A stretch of 64,000 bases of DNA from Duganella sacchari (GCF_900143065.1 NZ_FRCX01000005.1:124001-188000), one strand, 5' to 3'. Positions 7,467 to 18,582 are shown, counted from the first letter of the stretch. Made by a program: numbers and translations. The notes: a model not told the origin generated them from the sequence alone.

Positions 7467-10223
7467 ATGAGTTCACCGTCTGTCTCCCGTTTTTATCAGC
7501 GCTGGCTGGCTGCCGCTCCCGACCGCGCCGCCAAAACTGATGAATTGGCGCAATTATCGCTTGCCCAGATCAATCTTGCTGACTTTTTAGCCAAAGAAGC
7601 CCAGGCCGTTCCCGCAGGCGCCCCGCCACTGCCGCTGATGCGCGCCATGCGCCGGCTGCGCAACCTGCTGGTGTGCACCCTGATCCGGCGCGACCTTGAG
7701 GGCAAGGCCAACCTGGCCGAGGTGGTGGAAGCCATGACGCGCTTTGCTGATTTTGCCATTCAGCAACACATGGCCGAACTGCAAGCGGAACTGGTGGCCG
7801 CACACGGCCAGCCGATCGGCCGCGATTCCGGCCTGCCACAGGAAATGATCGTGCTGGCCATGGGCAAGCAAGGCGGCGGCGAACTTAATGTCTCGTCCGA
7901 CATTGACCTGATCTTTGTCTACCCGGAGGACGGCGACACAGCGGCCGGCCCGGGCCAGCGCAGCCTGTCCAACCACGAATTTTTTGTGCGCCTGGGCAAG
8001 AAGCTGATTGCCGCGCTGGCCGAAATCACCGAAGACGGCTACACCTTCCGGGTTGACATGGCGCTGCGGCCCAACGGCGGCTCCGGCCCGCTGGCGGCCA
8101 GCCTGGGCATGGTGGAACGCTATCTCATCGTCCAGGGCCGCGAGTGGGAGCGCTATGCCTGGGTCAAGGCGCGCGCCGTCACCGGCCGCGCCGAGGACAT
8201 TGCCGCGCTCGACGCCATCGTGCGGCCGTTCTGCTTCCGCCGCTACCTGGACTTTGGCGTGATCGACGCCATCCGCAATATGCATGCGCAGATCCGTGCC
8301 GAGGTAAACCGCCAGGAGCGGCTGCACCCGGACCGCAGCAACAACGTCAAGCTGGGCCGCGGCGGCATCCGCGAGATCGAGTTCCTGGCCCAGGTATTTC
8401 AGCTGATACGCGGAGGCCGCGACGCCGCGCTGCGCGACCGTTCGACGCGCACCACGCTGCGCATCATTGCCGAGAAAGGCTTGTTAAGCCACGCCATCGT
8501 CTACCAGCTGCTGGCTTCCTACACCTTCCTGCGCAACCTCGAACACCGCCTGCAATACCTGGACGATGCCCAGACCCACACCCTGCCCGCCAACGACACT
8601 GACCGCCAGACCGTCGCTGAAATGATGGGTCTGCCTGATGTGGCCACCCTGCTGAGCCAGCTCGAAGCGCACCGCCATTTCGTTGCCGGCCAGTTTGACG
8701 AGATGTTCTCGGACAAGACCGAAACCAGCGACAACGATATCGAACTACAGTCGAGCAATGAATGCGCCGATCCCGACAACCGCGAAGTCATGGTGGCGCG
8801 CTTCCATGCGCTGGGCTTTGACGATCCGGAAGCGGCCACCAAGCGCCTGATCGCCACGTGGCAGGCGCCACGCCTGCAATCCATGCCGGAAGCCAGCCGC
8901 AACCGGCTGCAAGGTCTGATCAACACGGCATTGCCGCTGATCGTGCAGGCGGCACAGGAGTCCAGTGGCGGCAGCCAGCTGGCCACCTTGGGCCGGCTGC
9001 TGGATTTCCTGGAAGCGATCGCACGGCGCTCGGCCTACCTGTCGCTGCTGACCGAATACCCGCACACGCTGGCGCGCGTGATCCGCATGGTGCATGCGAG
9101 CGGCTGGGCGGCGCAGTTCCTGAGCCAGCATCCGATCCTGCTCGATGAGCTGCTCGACGACCGCATCCGCAACGCCGTGTTCGACCCGGTGGCGCTGGCC
9201 GCTGACATCGACACCCAGCTGGCGGCCGCGCCCGGCGACACCGAGCGCCAGATGGATATTCTGCGGGAAATCCACCATGCCCAGCTGTTCCACCTGCTGG
9301 CCCAGGACTTGGCCGGCGACCTCACCGTGGAAAAACTGGCCGACTACCTGTCGGCGCTGGCCGACACCATCGTCGCCGCCACCATCAAGGCGGTGTGGCA
9401 GACCGTGGCCACGCGCCACCGCGACGTGCCGCTGTTCACGGTGATCGCCTATGGCAAGCTGGGCGGCAAAGAGCTGGGCTATGTGTCCGACCTCGACGTA
9501 ATTTTCCTGTACGACGATGCCGACCAGGATGCGCCGGCCCAGTACGCCAAGCTGGCGCAGCGCTTCATCACCTGGATGACCTCGCACACCTCGGCCGGCA
9601 TCCTGTTTGACATCGACACCGCGCTGCGCCCGGACGGCGCCAGCGGCATGCTGGTGTCGAGTGTCGCCTCGTTTGAGAAGTACCAGAGCAATTCCGCCTG
9701 GGTCTGGGAACACCAGGCACTCACGCGCGCGCGCTACTGCGCGGGCGACACCGCCATCGGCCAGCGCTTCGAACAGATCCGCGAGGCGGTGCTGCGCAAG
9801 GAACGGCCGGCCGATGGTCCGCTCAAGCAGGAGGTGCTGGCCATGCGCCAACGCATGTACGACGCCAAGCCCAACCACAGCGCCCTGTTTGACCTGAAGC
9901 AGGACCCGGGCGGCATGATCGACATTGAATTCATCGTGCAGTTCCTGGTGCTGCAGCACGCGGCGGCCTATCCTGAACTCACCGCCAATTTCGGCAATAT
10001 CGCGCTGCTGCGCATGTGCGGCGAACTGGGCCTGATCGACGCCGGTCTGGCCGCCAGGGTGGCCGATGCCTACCGCCAATACCGCAAGCTGCAGCACCAG
10101 CTGCGCCTGCAAGGCCAGGACCTGGCGCGTATCGCGCCCGAGCTGGTGGAACAGCACGCGGCCCAGGTATCCGCGCTATGGCAAGCCATCTTCGGCGTCA
10201 ATGTTGCCGATCAACAACAATAA
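7467..10223 (+). CDS. glnE: Bifunctional glutamine synthetase adenylyltransferase/deadenylase GlnE
   Basis: GlnE adds AMP to a conserved tyrosine of GlnA when nitrogen is plentiful and removes it when nitrogen is scarce, directed by the PII protein. The 918 residues hold two nucleotidyltransferase domains: the N-terminal deadenylase motif GGGELNVSSDIDLIF (Asp residues near 145-147) and the C-terminal adenylyltransferase motif GGKELGYVSDLDVIF (near 675-677). Length agrees with the family (about 940). Its target glnA and the NtrB/NtrC pair lie 25-30 kb away in this window. The ATG at 7467 (MSSPSVSRFYQRW) is preceded by AGAGGAAAC. Confidence 0.96.
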   Translation: MSSPSVSRFYQRWLAAAPDRAAKTDELAQLSLAQINLADFLAKEAQAVPAGAPPLPLMRAMRRLRNLLVCTLIRRDLEGKANLAEVVEAMTRFADFAIQQHMAELQAELVAAHGQPIGRDSGLPQEMIVLAMGKQGGGELNVSSDIDLIFVYPEDGDTAAGPGQRSLSNHEFFVRLGKKLIAALAEITEDGYTFRVDMALRPNGGSGPLAASLGMVERYLIVQGREWERYAWVKARAVTGRAEDIAALDAIVRPFCFRRYLDFGVIDAIRNMHAQIRAEVNRQERLHPDRSNNVKLGRGGIREIEFLAQVFQLIRGGRDAALRDRSTRTTLRIIAEKGLLSHAIVYQLLASYTFLRNLEHRLQYLDDAQTHTLPANDTDRQTVAEMMGLPDVATLLSQLEAHRHFVAGQFDEMFSDKTETSDNDIELQSSNECADPDNREVMVARFHALGFDDPEAATKRLIATWQAPRLQSMPEASRNRLQGLINTALPLIVQAAQESSGGSQLATLGRLLDFLEAIARRSAYLSLLTEYPHTLARVIRMVHASGWAAQFLSQHPILLDELLDDRIRNAVFDPVALAADIDTQLAAAPGDTERQMDILREIHHAQLFHLLAQDLAGDLTVEKLADYLSALADTIVAATIKAVWQTVATRHRDVPLFTVIAYGKLGGKELGYVSDLDVIFLYDDADQDAPAQYAKLAQRFITWMTSHTSAGILFDIDTALRPDGASGMLVSSVASFEKYQSNSAWVWEHQALTRARYCAGDTAIGQRFEQIREAVLRKERPADGPLKQEVLAMRQRMYDAKPNHSALFDLKQDPGGMIDIEFIVQFLVLQHAAAYPELTANFGNIALLRMCGELGLIDAGLAARVADAYRQYRKLQHQLRLQGQDLARIAPELVEQHAAQVSALWQAIFGVNVADQQQ

Positions 10224-10280
10224 CTTTTTCAAAAGGTGCAATACTTCAGGAAGCAGTTTCATCACATAAAGGAGATCGAT

Positions 10281-10742
10281 ATGAGAGCACTTTTCGGCGC
10301 CTCTGCTTTGGCGTTCAGCTGCATGATCCTGTCCGGCCCCGCGCTGGCGGCCGACCGCGGAACTGCGGACGAGGCCGTCGCCATGGTCAAGAAGGCGGTG
10401 GCCATGGTCAAGTCGGACGGCAAGGAGAAGACCTTCGCCGCCATCTCGGACCCGGCCAACCCCACCTTCCATGATCGCGACCTGTATATATATGTGTATG
10501 ACCTGAATGGCGTGGCTTTAGCGCACGGTAATAATCCTAAAATGGTCGGCAAGCCTTTAATCGGTTTAAAAGATAATGAAGGCAAGGCCATGATTAAGGA
10601 AATGGTGGATACCGCCAAAAATAAAGGAAAGGGCTGGGTCGATTTTAAATGGCCTAATCCAGTGACTAAAGCGGTTGAATCCAAATCGGGTTATGTCGAG
10701 CGTGTCGATGACTTCCTGATCGGTTCCGGCATTTACAAGTAA
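10281..10742 (+). CDS. Periplasmic single-Cache-domain protein
   Basis: A 153-residue protein with a signal peptide (MRALFGASALAFSCMILSG... cleaved after ALA, about residue 24) and a Cache-type sensor fold: KTFAAISDP, HDRDLYIYVYDLNG, HGNNPKMVGKPLIGLKD, GWVDFKWPNP and YVERVDDFLIGSGIY are typical of Cache_2 proteins. Stand-alone Cache proteins are thought to bind small ligands in the periplasm; the ligand is unknown. The ATG at 10281 has AAAGGAGATCGAT before it. It lies 57 bases after glnE. Two odd points: an AMVK-KAV-AMVK duplication near residues 35-45, and a sharp drop in GC content from about 10480 onward within the gene. Confidence 0.85.
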   Translation: MRALFGASALAFSCMILSGPALAADRGTADEAVAMVKKAVAMVKSDGKEKTFAAISDPANPTFHDRDLYIYVYDLNGVALAHGNNPKMVGKPLIGLKDNEGKAMIKEMVDTAKNKGKGWVDFKWPNPVTKAVESKSGYVERVDDFLIGSGIYK

Positions 10743-11272
10743 GCATCTGCGTCCGCCCCCGCCTGGTCCGTCCGGACCGGGCCTTCCCCCTGTGTTTACA
10801 GCGCCCTAGGCTGGTGCAGTCCCGAGTAAAATACGACGATTTTTAGCATAAACCCGCTAAAAATTAGCAGTTCACCGTATTTCACATGGGTTATATCCGA
10901 CATTTTTTAAGAATCGCCCTTACGTAATTCGCGTAGGTTTTTCCCGCCCTTTCTCATGCCCCAATACGCTGAATACGTCTATACAGGTGGGTGCACCCAG
11001 CGCACTATTTCAGGTTTCAATCAGATAAGGCATTTCCCGGTTATTACGGGGCTTGATTAACTTCGCCTTAGTTAATCCAGGTTTATTTCCATATGCCAAA
11101 TCGAAACAATTTGTTACAACAGTGGTACTGTTGCTTTTTTGCGAATAGCTGCTTTTTTACGGCCTTTTACGTTTACAACATGCCTGCGAACTCGTTAAAG
11201 TTGACCAGTTAAACTTAAACTTTAACAAAAAAATAACGGAGAGTTGTTTCAATACACCTAAGGAGTTCCGCA
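10743..11272 (+). promoter_or_regulatory. 530-base AT-rich region upstream of the first TonB receptor
   Basis: No gene is seen. It holds several exact inverted repeats: TTTTTAGC...GCTAAAAA at about 10840-10863, a 12-base palindrome TGGGTGCACCCA near 10989-11000, and GTTAAAGTT (11194-11202) with AACTTTAAC (11218-11226). The last lies about 50 bases before the receptor start and could be an operator or a hairpin in the 5' untranslated region. The region ends with a good ribosome site, AAGGAG, 7 bases before the ATG at 11273. I cannot name a regulator. Confidence 0.4.
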
Positions 11273-14206
11273 ATGATGAAGGAAACAGTGTTGTCCCGTT
11301 CCGTACGCATGATCTGCGTAGTCGGCATGGCGATGAGCGCACAAGCAGCATTTGCCCAGGAAGCTGCACCGGCGGAAGCCGTACAGAAAGTCCAGATTAC
11401 CGGTTCGCGCATTGCTTCGCCAGGCGCCGAATCGCCATCGCCACTGCAGATTCTGAGCTCGGCTGACATCGCCGCCTCCGGCGCCGTCAACCTGCAAGAT
11501 CTGCTGCAGAAAAACCCGACCATGGGTACCCCAAGCCTGAGCCGTACCAACTCGAACTTCCTGACTTCGGGTGGCGGTGTATCGACCGTCAACCTGCGTA
11601 ACCTGGGTGACTCGCGTACCCTGGTGCTGGTCAATGGCCGTCGCTTTGTGTCTGGCGTGCCAGGCAGCAGCGCAGTCGACCTGAACACCATTCCAACCGA
11701 CTTCATCGAACGCGTTGAACTGCTGACCGGTGGCGCCTCCGCAACCTACGGTTCGGACGCAGTGGCCGGTGTGGTCAACATCATCCTGAAGAAAAACTTC
11801 GAAGGCGTGCTGCTGGATGCCCAGGGCGGCCGCAGCAGCGAAGGCGACGACAACAAGCGCAAGATCGCGCTGACCTTCGGTACCAGCAGCGCCGACGGCG
11901 CCAGCAACATCATGGGCCACTTCGGCTACTCGAAGCAGGGTCCGGTGTTCTCGCGCGACCGCGATGCTTCGGCGCTCGACCAGACTTCGGCCATCGTCAA
12001 AGGCCGTCCTGACCTGGCCTTCGTGGCCAAGAGCCCGAACTACTCGGGCTACGCGCCACAAGGCCACTTCTACAGCGACGCGAGCGACTTTACCTACGAT
12101 AAGAACGGTAACGTCATTCCTTGGAACCAAAACGGCACCAACGGCGGCGCCGCGACCGGTTACAACCGCTCGGCCCTGCGTACCATCGCTGTCCCGACCG
12201 AACGCTATCTGTTCTCGCTGAACGGTACCCGCGCGCTGAACGAAAACCACAGCGCCTTCTTTGAAGGTACTTACGCGCAGACCAAGGTGTCGACCAATAT
12301 CGAGTCCTTCCCGCTGGGTTCGGACCAGATCTACAAAGGTACGGGCGGCCAGGTGCCTGCAGGCGCCATCGTCAACGGCAAGCTGGTGAAAAACCCGCTG
12401 GTGCCGCAATACCTGTGGGACCGCATCAGCGACAACGACGGCGACGGTATTCCTGACTACTTCTTCACCCGCCGCCTGTCGGAATTCGGCCCACGCCACT
12501 CCGACGCGGACCGCAGCACCTTCCGTCTGGCCACCGGCCTGAAAGGCACGCTGCCATTCACCAAAGAATGGAACTACGAGACTTACATCTCGTACGGCAA
12601 AACCAAGGAAGCGCAAAGCTCGACCGGCCAGGTCAACATTCCTAACCTGCGCTACGCGCTGGATGCCGTGCCTGACGCCAGTGGCAAACCAGTCTGCCGT
12701 GACGCCAACGCCGCAGCAGAAGGTTGCGTACCAATCAACATCTTTGGCTACAACACCATCTCGCCCGATGCACTGAAATACGTGACCGCACCTGGCTCGC
12801 TGCAAACTGCCGTGACCCAGAAGCTGGCCGGCGCTTCGATCAACGGTGAGCTGTTCGACCTGCCAGCCGGTAAAGTCGGCCTGGCTGCCGGTTTCGAATG
12901 GCGCAGCGAAGATTCGAGCTCCATCCCTGACCCGCTGACCCAGGCTGGCCTGAACGCTGGTAACGCGATTCCACCAACCTTCGGTAACTTCACCGTCCGT
13001 GAAGCGTTCGTTGAAACCCGCGTGCCTATCCTGAAGGATAAGCCGTTCGCCAAGGAACTGAGCTTCCTGGGTACCTTCCGCCATGGCGACTACTCGACCG
13101 TGGGTAGCACCAACAGCTGGAATGCTGGTGGTGAGTGGGCGGTGACCTCGGACTTCAAGATCCGCGGTACCCGTGCCCAGTCGACCCGTGCGCCGAACAT
13201 CAACGAGCTGTACACCGCACCTAGCCAGGACTTCCCAACTGGCCTGGTTGACCCATGCGAAGGCGTGTCGTCGTCGGCCACTTCGGCCCTGGCCACCAAC
13301 TGCAAAGCCGCACCAGGCGTCGCAGCGAATATGGCAGCCCACGGCGGCGTCTTCACGCTGGGCCAGGCGGATCAGCAAGGTATTAGCGGCTACAACAGCG
13401 GCAACCCGGGCCTGAAGGCAGAAAAAGGCCGTTCGACGACCATTGGTTTTGTTGTCACCCCACGTTCGATCCCGGTATTGAGCAAGTTCACCTTCACGGC
13501 GGACTACTTCAACATCAAGATTTCGGACGCCATCGTGTCGACCGACCGTCAGTATGCTCTGGACCAGTGCTACAACCAGAACAATCAGACCTTCTGCAAA
13601 TTCATCACCCGCCGTCCTGCGCAAACGGGTAACCTGAGCGCCGGTTCTATCCAGTACAGCAACACCGCCGTCACCAACAGCGGTGGCACCGGCACCGAAG
13701 GTCTGGACTTGACCGCGTCGTGGGCTGACCGCGTCGGCCCTGGCCGTCTGAGCGCCCAGCTGTCGTACACCTATCTGCGTGAACTGTGGAATAAAGCCAC
13801 GCCTGACGCAGAGCGCAATAACGACGTTGGCGAAGTCACCTCGGCGCAGATCAACGCGCCACGCAGCAAGGCTGTGCTGAACACCGCCTACAAATGGGGT
13901 AGCTTCGGCGCCACCTGGACCGCAACCTACACCGGCCCAGTGGCACTGGATGACCAGTTCCTGAAGAGCCTGAGCATTGCACCAGGCAGCGTGGGTGTTG
14001 GTTCCCGTACCTACAACGATTTCCAGTTCACCTATGACGTGAAGAAATCGGTACAGGTCTACCTGGGTATCAACAACGCGTTCAACGCCAAAGCGCCACC
14101 GATCATCAGTGGTCTGCCAGGCGACACCACCGGTACCGAGACCGACGCATCGACCTACGATCCGATCGGCCGCCGCTACTACCTGGGTCTGCGCGTTTCG
14201 CTGTAA
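11273..14206 (+). CDS. TonB-dependent outer membrane receptor (first of four)
   Basis: A 977-residue outer membrane receptor powered by TonB-ExbB-ExbD. A signal peptide ends near AFA-Q (residue 28). The N-terminus of the mature protein has a TonB-box-like VQKVQITGSRI, then a plug domain (LRNLGDSRTLVLVNGRR, GGASATYGSDAVAGVVN) and a 22-strand barrel ending in a final strand with C-terminal aromatic/hydrophobic residues (YYLGLRVSL). The substrate is unknown; receptors of this length and plug type are common in Oxalobacteraceae and often take up organic compounds as well as siderophores. The gene is alone, with its own long upstream region and a strong terminator, and uses codons typical of highly expressed genes (many GGT, CGT, GTA). 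Confidence 0.9.
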   Translation: MMKETVLSRSVRMICVVGMAMSAQAAFAQEAAPAEAVQKVQITGSRIASPGAESPSPLQILSSADIAASGAVNLQDLLQKNPTMGTPSLSRTNSNFLTSGGGVSTVNLRNLGDSRTLVLVNGRRFVSGVPGSSAVDLNTIPTDFIERVELLTGGASATYGSDAVAGVVNIILKKNFEGVLLDAQGGRSSEGDDNKRKIALTFGTSSADGASNIMGHFGYSKQGPVFSRDRDASALDQTSAIVKGRPDLAFVAKSPNYSGYAPQGHFYSDASDFTYDKNGNVIPWNQNGTNGGAATGYNRSALRTIAVPTERYLFSLNGTRALNENHSAFFEGTYAQTKVSTNIESFPLGSDQIYKGTGGQVPAGAIVNGKLVKNPLVPQYLWDRISDNDGDGIPDYFFTRRLSEFGPRHSDADRSTFRLATGLKGTLPFTKEWNYETYISYGKTKEAQSSTGQVNIPNLRYALDAVPDASGKPVCRDANAAAEGCVPINIFGYNTISPDALKYVTAPGSLQTAVTQKLAGASINGELFDLPAGKVGLAAGFEWRSEDSSSIPDPLTQAGLNAGNAIPPTFGNFTVREAFVETRVPILKDKPFAKELSFLGTFRHGDYSTVGSTNSWNAGGEWAVTSDFKIRGTRAQSTRAPNINELYTAPSQDFPTGLVDPCEGVSSSATSALATNCKAAPGVAANMAAHGGVFTLGQADQQGISGYNSGNPGLKAEKGRSTTIGFVVTPRSIPVLSKFTFTADYFNIKISDAIVSTDRQYALDQCYNQNNQTFCKFITRRPAQTGNLSAGSIQYSNTAVTNSGGTGTEGLDLTASWADRVGPGRLSAQLSYTYLRELWNKATPDAERNNDVGEVTSAQINAPRSKAVLNTAYKWGSFGATWTATYTGPVALDDQFLKSLSIAPGSVGVGSRTYNDFQFTYDVKKSVQVYLGINNAFNAKAPPIISGLPGDTTGTETDASTYDPIGRRYYLGLRVSL

Positions 14207-14242
14207 TCCTATGCCCCCCCTGCCCTTCGGGGCAGCGGCAAC

Positions 14243-14277
14243 AGCCTGCCGGGTTTGCGCCCGGCAGGCTTTTTTTA
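14243..14277 (+). terminator. Terminator of the first TonB receptor gene
   Basis: An 11-bp perfect stem (AGCCTGCCGGG / CCCGGCAGGCT) with a 6-base loop is followed by seven T. It starts 36 bases after the receptor stop codon. Confidence 0.9.
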
Positions 14278-14498
14278 TTAGCGGCTCACAAACCAGTTGC
14301 GGATGCGCGTCGCCGGCAGGTCGTGCACTGTCCGCAAGACAGTGTCGTGCACGCCCGGCGCGGGCGTGCCGCAATGGAAACAGATCAGCGGACACCCCGG
14401 ATCGGCCGCCAAGCGCACATGCAGGCAGTGATCGACGACTCGACAGAGGACACAATAAAGCCTTCCCAGAACGGGAGGCTAAGAATATGATTTGCCAT
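14278..14498 (-). pseudogene. Decayed N-terminal fragment of an ISL3-type transposase
   Basis: An ATG at 14498 opens a frame reading MANHILSLPFWEGFIVSSVE. After about 20 residues the match shifts into another frame, which reads VVDHCLHVRLAADPGCPLI, then CFHCGTPAPGVHDTVLR, then TVHDLPATRIRNWFVSR and a stop at 14278. The pattern of LP-x-F, paired cysteines in CPLICFHCG, VHD and DLPA is that of the zinc-binding N-terminus of ISL3-family transposases (normally about 400 residues). So the gene carries a frameshift and lacks the catalytic part. The assignment is from motif memory, without a search. Confidence 0.55.
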
Positions 14499-14576
14499 GA
14501 GAGCGGTAGGTTGAGAAATATGTTTGGTCGCACAAACACAATAACTCTTCCTTACTGCTCTCTTGCGTTTACTGCA

Positions 14577-14604
14577 GGTTCATCCCGGACTTCCACGATG
14601 AACC
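14577..14604 (-). repeat. Possible end of the ISL3-type remnant
   Basis: GGTTCATC (14577-14584) and GATGAACC (14597-14604) form a perfect 8-bp inverted repeat. It lies about 80 bases upstream of the transposase fragment start, where the left end of such an element would be. No matching right end or target duplication was found, consistent with a truncated remnant. Confidence 0.35.
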
Positions 14605-14606
14605 AT

Positions 14607-14645
14607 AAAAAAACCCGCCGCGGCTGGCGCCGGGGCGGGTTTTTT
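14607..14645 (-). terminator. Terminator of the tkt-gap operon
   Basis: A stem with arms ACCCGCC / GGCGGGT plus inner pairs, flanked by A and T runs on both sides, sits just after the gap stop codon. On the minus strand it is followed by seven U; it could also work from the other side. Confidence 0.85.
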
Positions 14646-14659
14646 GACGAGGCCTGGAA

Positions 14660-15670
<1,011 letters not shown>

Positions 15671-15718
15671 ACTTTGCTCCTGATTAAAAATATAGGTAAT
15701 GCAACAAGCAATTATAGA

Positions 15719-17713
15719 TTAAGCAATGACAGATTTGACTTTCGCCACCACGTTTTCTACCGTGAAGCCGAAGTGCTTGAACAGCACGCCTGCGGGAGCC
15801 GACTCACCGAAGGTATCGATGCCGACCACAGCGCCTTCCAGGCCAACGTACTTGTACCAGAAATCGGTGACGCCAGCTTCGATGGCCACGCGTGGTACGC
15901 CTTTGGTCAATACCGCCGCCTTGTAAGCAGCGTCCTGACGGTCAAATACATCGGTCGATGGCATCGACACCACGCGCGCCACGATGCCTTCCGCGGCCAG
16001 CGCCGAGGCAGCAGCCTGGGCCAGTTCGATTTCCGAACCGGTGGCGATCAGCGTGACTTTGGCGTCGGCCGCTTCGCGCAGCACATAGCCGCCGCGCTGG
16101 ATGTCGGCGATCTGCGCCGCGCTGCGTTCCTGGTACGGCAGGTTCTGACGCGAGAAGATCAGCGTCGAAGGACCATCCTGACGCTTGACTGCCGCGCCCC
16201 AGGCCACCATCGATTCGGTGGTGTCGCATGGACGCCAGTTGTCCAGGTTAGGAATCAGGCGCAGCGACGAAACGTGTTCGACCGACTGGTGGGTCGGGCC
16301 GTCTTCGCCGAGGCCGATCGAGTCGTGGGTGAACACGAAGATCGAACGCTGTTTCATCAGCGCGGCCATGCGCAGCGCATTGCGGCTGTAGTCGGCGAAG
16401 GTCAGGAAGGTGGCGCCGAACGGGATGTAGCCGCCGTGCAGGGCAACGCCGTTCATGATCGCCGACATGCCGAACTCGCGCACGCCATAGTTGATGTGGT
16501 TGCCTGGCTGGCCGGAACGTACTGGGGTGATTTCCTTCCAGTTGGTCAGGTTGGAGCCGGTCAGGTCGGCCGAGCCGCCCAGGAATTCCGGCAGCACCGG
16601 CGCCAGTGCCTGGATGGCGTTCTGGCTGGCCTTGCGGGTGGCGATGTTTTCTTTCTTCTCGACCGTCGAGGCGATGCCGGCGGCCAGCGCCGCATCGAAA
16701 TTGCCTGGCAGGTCGCCGGCCATGCGGCGGCTCAGTTCAGCGGCTTCAGCCGGGAACTTGGCGCTGTATTCCGCGAACTTGGCGGCCCAGTCGGCTTCCA
16801 GCTTGGCGCCGTTGGCTTTGCCATCCCAAGCGCTGTAGATGTCTGCCGGGATTTCAAATGGGGCGGCGCTCCAGCCGATGTATTCGCGTACCGCAGCGAC
16901 TTCTTTTTCGCCCAGTGCGGCGCCGTGTACCTTGTCGCCGCCTTGCAGGTTAGGCGAGCCTTTGCCGATCACGGTTTTGCAGCAGATCAGGGTCGGCTTG
17001 CCGGCCTGCTTGGCGGCCGCGATGGCAGCCGAGACAGCAGCAACGTCGTGGCCGTCGACCGCGCGGATCACGTTCCAGCCATAGGCTTCAAAACGGGCCG
17101 GAGTGTCGTCGGTGAACCAGCCTTCGACTTTACCGTCGATCGAGATGCCGTTGTCGTCGTACAGCGCGATGAGTTTTTTCAGGCCCAGGGTGCCGGCCAG
17201 CGCGCACGCTTCGTGCGAGATGCCTTCCATCAGGCAGCCGTCGCCGACGAAGGCGTAGGTGTAGTGATCGACCACGTCCAGGCCTGGCTTGTTGAATTCG
17301 CTTGCGAGCAGCCATTCAGCCAGCGCCATGCCGACCGCGTTGGCGATACCCTGGCCCAGCGGACCGGTGGTGGTTTCCACGCCTGGGGTGTAACCGACTT
17401 CCGGGTGGCCCGGGGTCTTCGAATGCATCTGGCGGAAGGCCTTGATGTCATCCATGCTCACCGCATAGCCGCTCAGGTGCAGCAGCGCGTAGTGCAGCAT
17501 GGAGCCGTGGCCGTTCGACAGCAGGAAGCGGTCGCGGTTTACCCATTTCGGATTGGCCGGGTTGTGGCTGTAATGGCCACTCCACAGCGCCACTGCGATT
17601 TCGGCCATGCCCATCGGCATGCCTGGGTGGCCGGAGTTGGCCTTCTGGACGGCGTCCATTGCCAGCGCGCGGATCGCGTTAGCCATTTGGGTGTGTGGGA
17701 GCGTAGAAGTCAT
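15719..17713 (-). CDS. tkt: Transketolase
   Basis: A thiamine diphosphate enzyme of the pentose phosphate pathway that moves two-carbon units between sugar phosphates. From the ATG at 17713 ([20 protein letters not shown]) the protein has 664 residues, the family's normal size. Visible are [11 protein letters not shown], the TPP-binding [28 protein letters not shown] and the C-terminal [10 protein letters not shown]. The frame stays open upstream to 17812, but the extra 33 residues are unlike transketolases. The ribosome site before 17713 is poor. It is the first gene of tkt-gap. Confidence 0.95.
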   Translation of the reverse strand: MTSTLPHTQMANAIRALAMDAVQKANSGHPGMPMGMAEIAVALWSGHYSHNPANPKWVNRDRFLLSNGHGSMLHYALLHLSGYAVSMDDIKAFRQMHSKTPGHPEVGYTPGVETTTGPLGQGIANAVGMALAEWLLASEFNKPGLDVVDHYTYAFVGDGCLMEGISHEACALAGTLGLKKLIALYDDNGISIDGKVEGWFTDDTPARFEAYGWNVIRAVDGHDVAAVSAAIAAAKQAGKPTLICCKTVIGKGSPNLQGGDKVHGAALGEKEVAAVREYIGWSAAPFEIPADIYSAWDGKANGAKLEADWAAKFAEYSAKFPAEAAELSRRMAGDLPGNFDAALAAGIASTVEKKENIATRKASQNAIQALAPVLPEFLGGSADLTGSNLTNWKEITPVRSGQPGNHINYGVREFGMSAIMNGVALHGGYIPFGATFLTFADYSRNALRMAALMKQRSIFVFTHDSIGLGEDGPTHQSVEHVSSLRLIPNLDNWRPCDTTESMVAWGAAVKRQDGPSTLIFSRQNLPYQERSAAQIADIQRGGYVLREAADAKVTLIATGSEIELAQAAASALAAEGIVARVVSMPSTDVFDRQDAAYKAAVLTKGVPRVAIEAGVTDFWYKYVGLEGAVVGIDTFGESAPAGVLFKHFGFTVENVVAKVKSVIA

Positions 17714-17856
17714 CGTTGATATCACGAAAGTATGGAAACTGGGCACAAGGGGCGCTGGTGCTGGCACGCGCTCGACGCTTGCTGAGCCCATTATTTTACC
17801 AGACGATGACATCCACCATTTAAAATTGCGGCTCTAACCTGACCGGATACCACGCT

Positions 17857-18582
17857 ATGCCCCGCTTTTTCTGCCCCCAGCCCCTGGCGATCGGCCAGCT
17901 TGTCGCCCTGCCCGAGGCCGTTGCCCATCACATCCAGGTGCTGCGCCTGGCGCCGGGCGACCTGATCACCCTGTTTAATGGCGACGGCGACGAATACGCA
18001 GCGGCGCTGACCGACATTGCGCGCCGCAGCGCCAACGCCGAAATCAAGGCGCATACGCCGCGCGAGGCCGAGTTGCCGTTTGCCGTCACCTTGGCCCAGG
18101 CCCTGCCCGAAGGCAGCAAGATGGACTGGATTATCGAAAAAGCCATCGAACTGGGCGTGTCCGGCTTCCAGCCGCTGGCGGCGCAGCGCTGCGTGGTCAG
18201 GCTGTCGGCCGAGCGCGCGGAAAAGAAGCTGGACCACTGGCGCGGCATCATCGTCTCGGCGTCCGAACAGAGCGGCCGCAACCGCCTGGCCCAGCTGGCG
18301 CCGCCGCAGGACTACAAGCAGTGGATCACCCAGCAGGACCTGCACCGGCGCATCATCCTGACCCCGCGCGCCGAACAGTCGCTGGCCGACTGGGCGCGCC
18401 ACCAGCCGCCGCAGGCGGTCACGCTGGTGGTCGGACCGGAAGGCGGTCTCAGCGACCAGGAAGAAGCGCTGGCGATCCGCCACGGCGCCCTGCCGCTGGC
18501 CATGGGTCCGCGCATCCTGCGCACCGAAACCGCCGCACTGGCCGCGGTCGCCATATTAAGTGCGGCCTGGGGTGGCCTCTAA
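17857..18582 (+). CDS. rsmE: 16S rRNA (uracil-1498-N3)-methyltransferase RsmE
   Basis: It methylates N3 of U1498 in 16S rRNA of the 30S subunit with S-adenosylmethionine. The 241-residue SPOUT-class protein has the N-terminal PUA-like part (MPRFFCPQPLAIGQLVALPE, AVAHHIQVLRL) and the C-terminal knot with VVGPEGGLSDQEEALA and GPRILRTETAALAAVA, the hallmark of RsmE. It diverges from tkt across a 143-base gap and ends at a bidirectional terminator shared with the next receptor gene. Confidence 0.96.
   Translation: MPRFFCPQPLAIGQLVALPEAVAHHIQVLRLAPGDLITLFNGDGDEYAAALTDIARRSANAEIKAHTPREAELPFAVTLAQALPEGSKMDWIIEKAIELGVSGFQPLAAQRCVVRLSAERAEKKLDHWRGIIVSASEQSGRNRLAQLAPPQDYKQWITQQDLHRRIILTPRAEQSLADWARHQPPQAVTLVVGPEGGLSDQEEALAIRHGALPLAMGPRILRTETAALAAVAILSAAWGGL

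Noticed and set aside
11258..14539. 1093-codon frame opposite the first TonB receptor
   Set aside because: It is an antisense shadow. Only its extreme upstream part (14278-14498) overlaps a real remnant, and in other frames.
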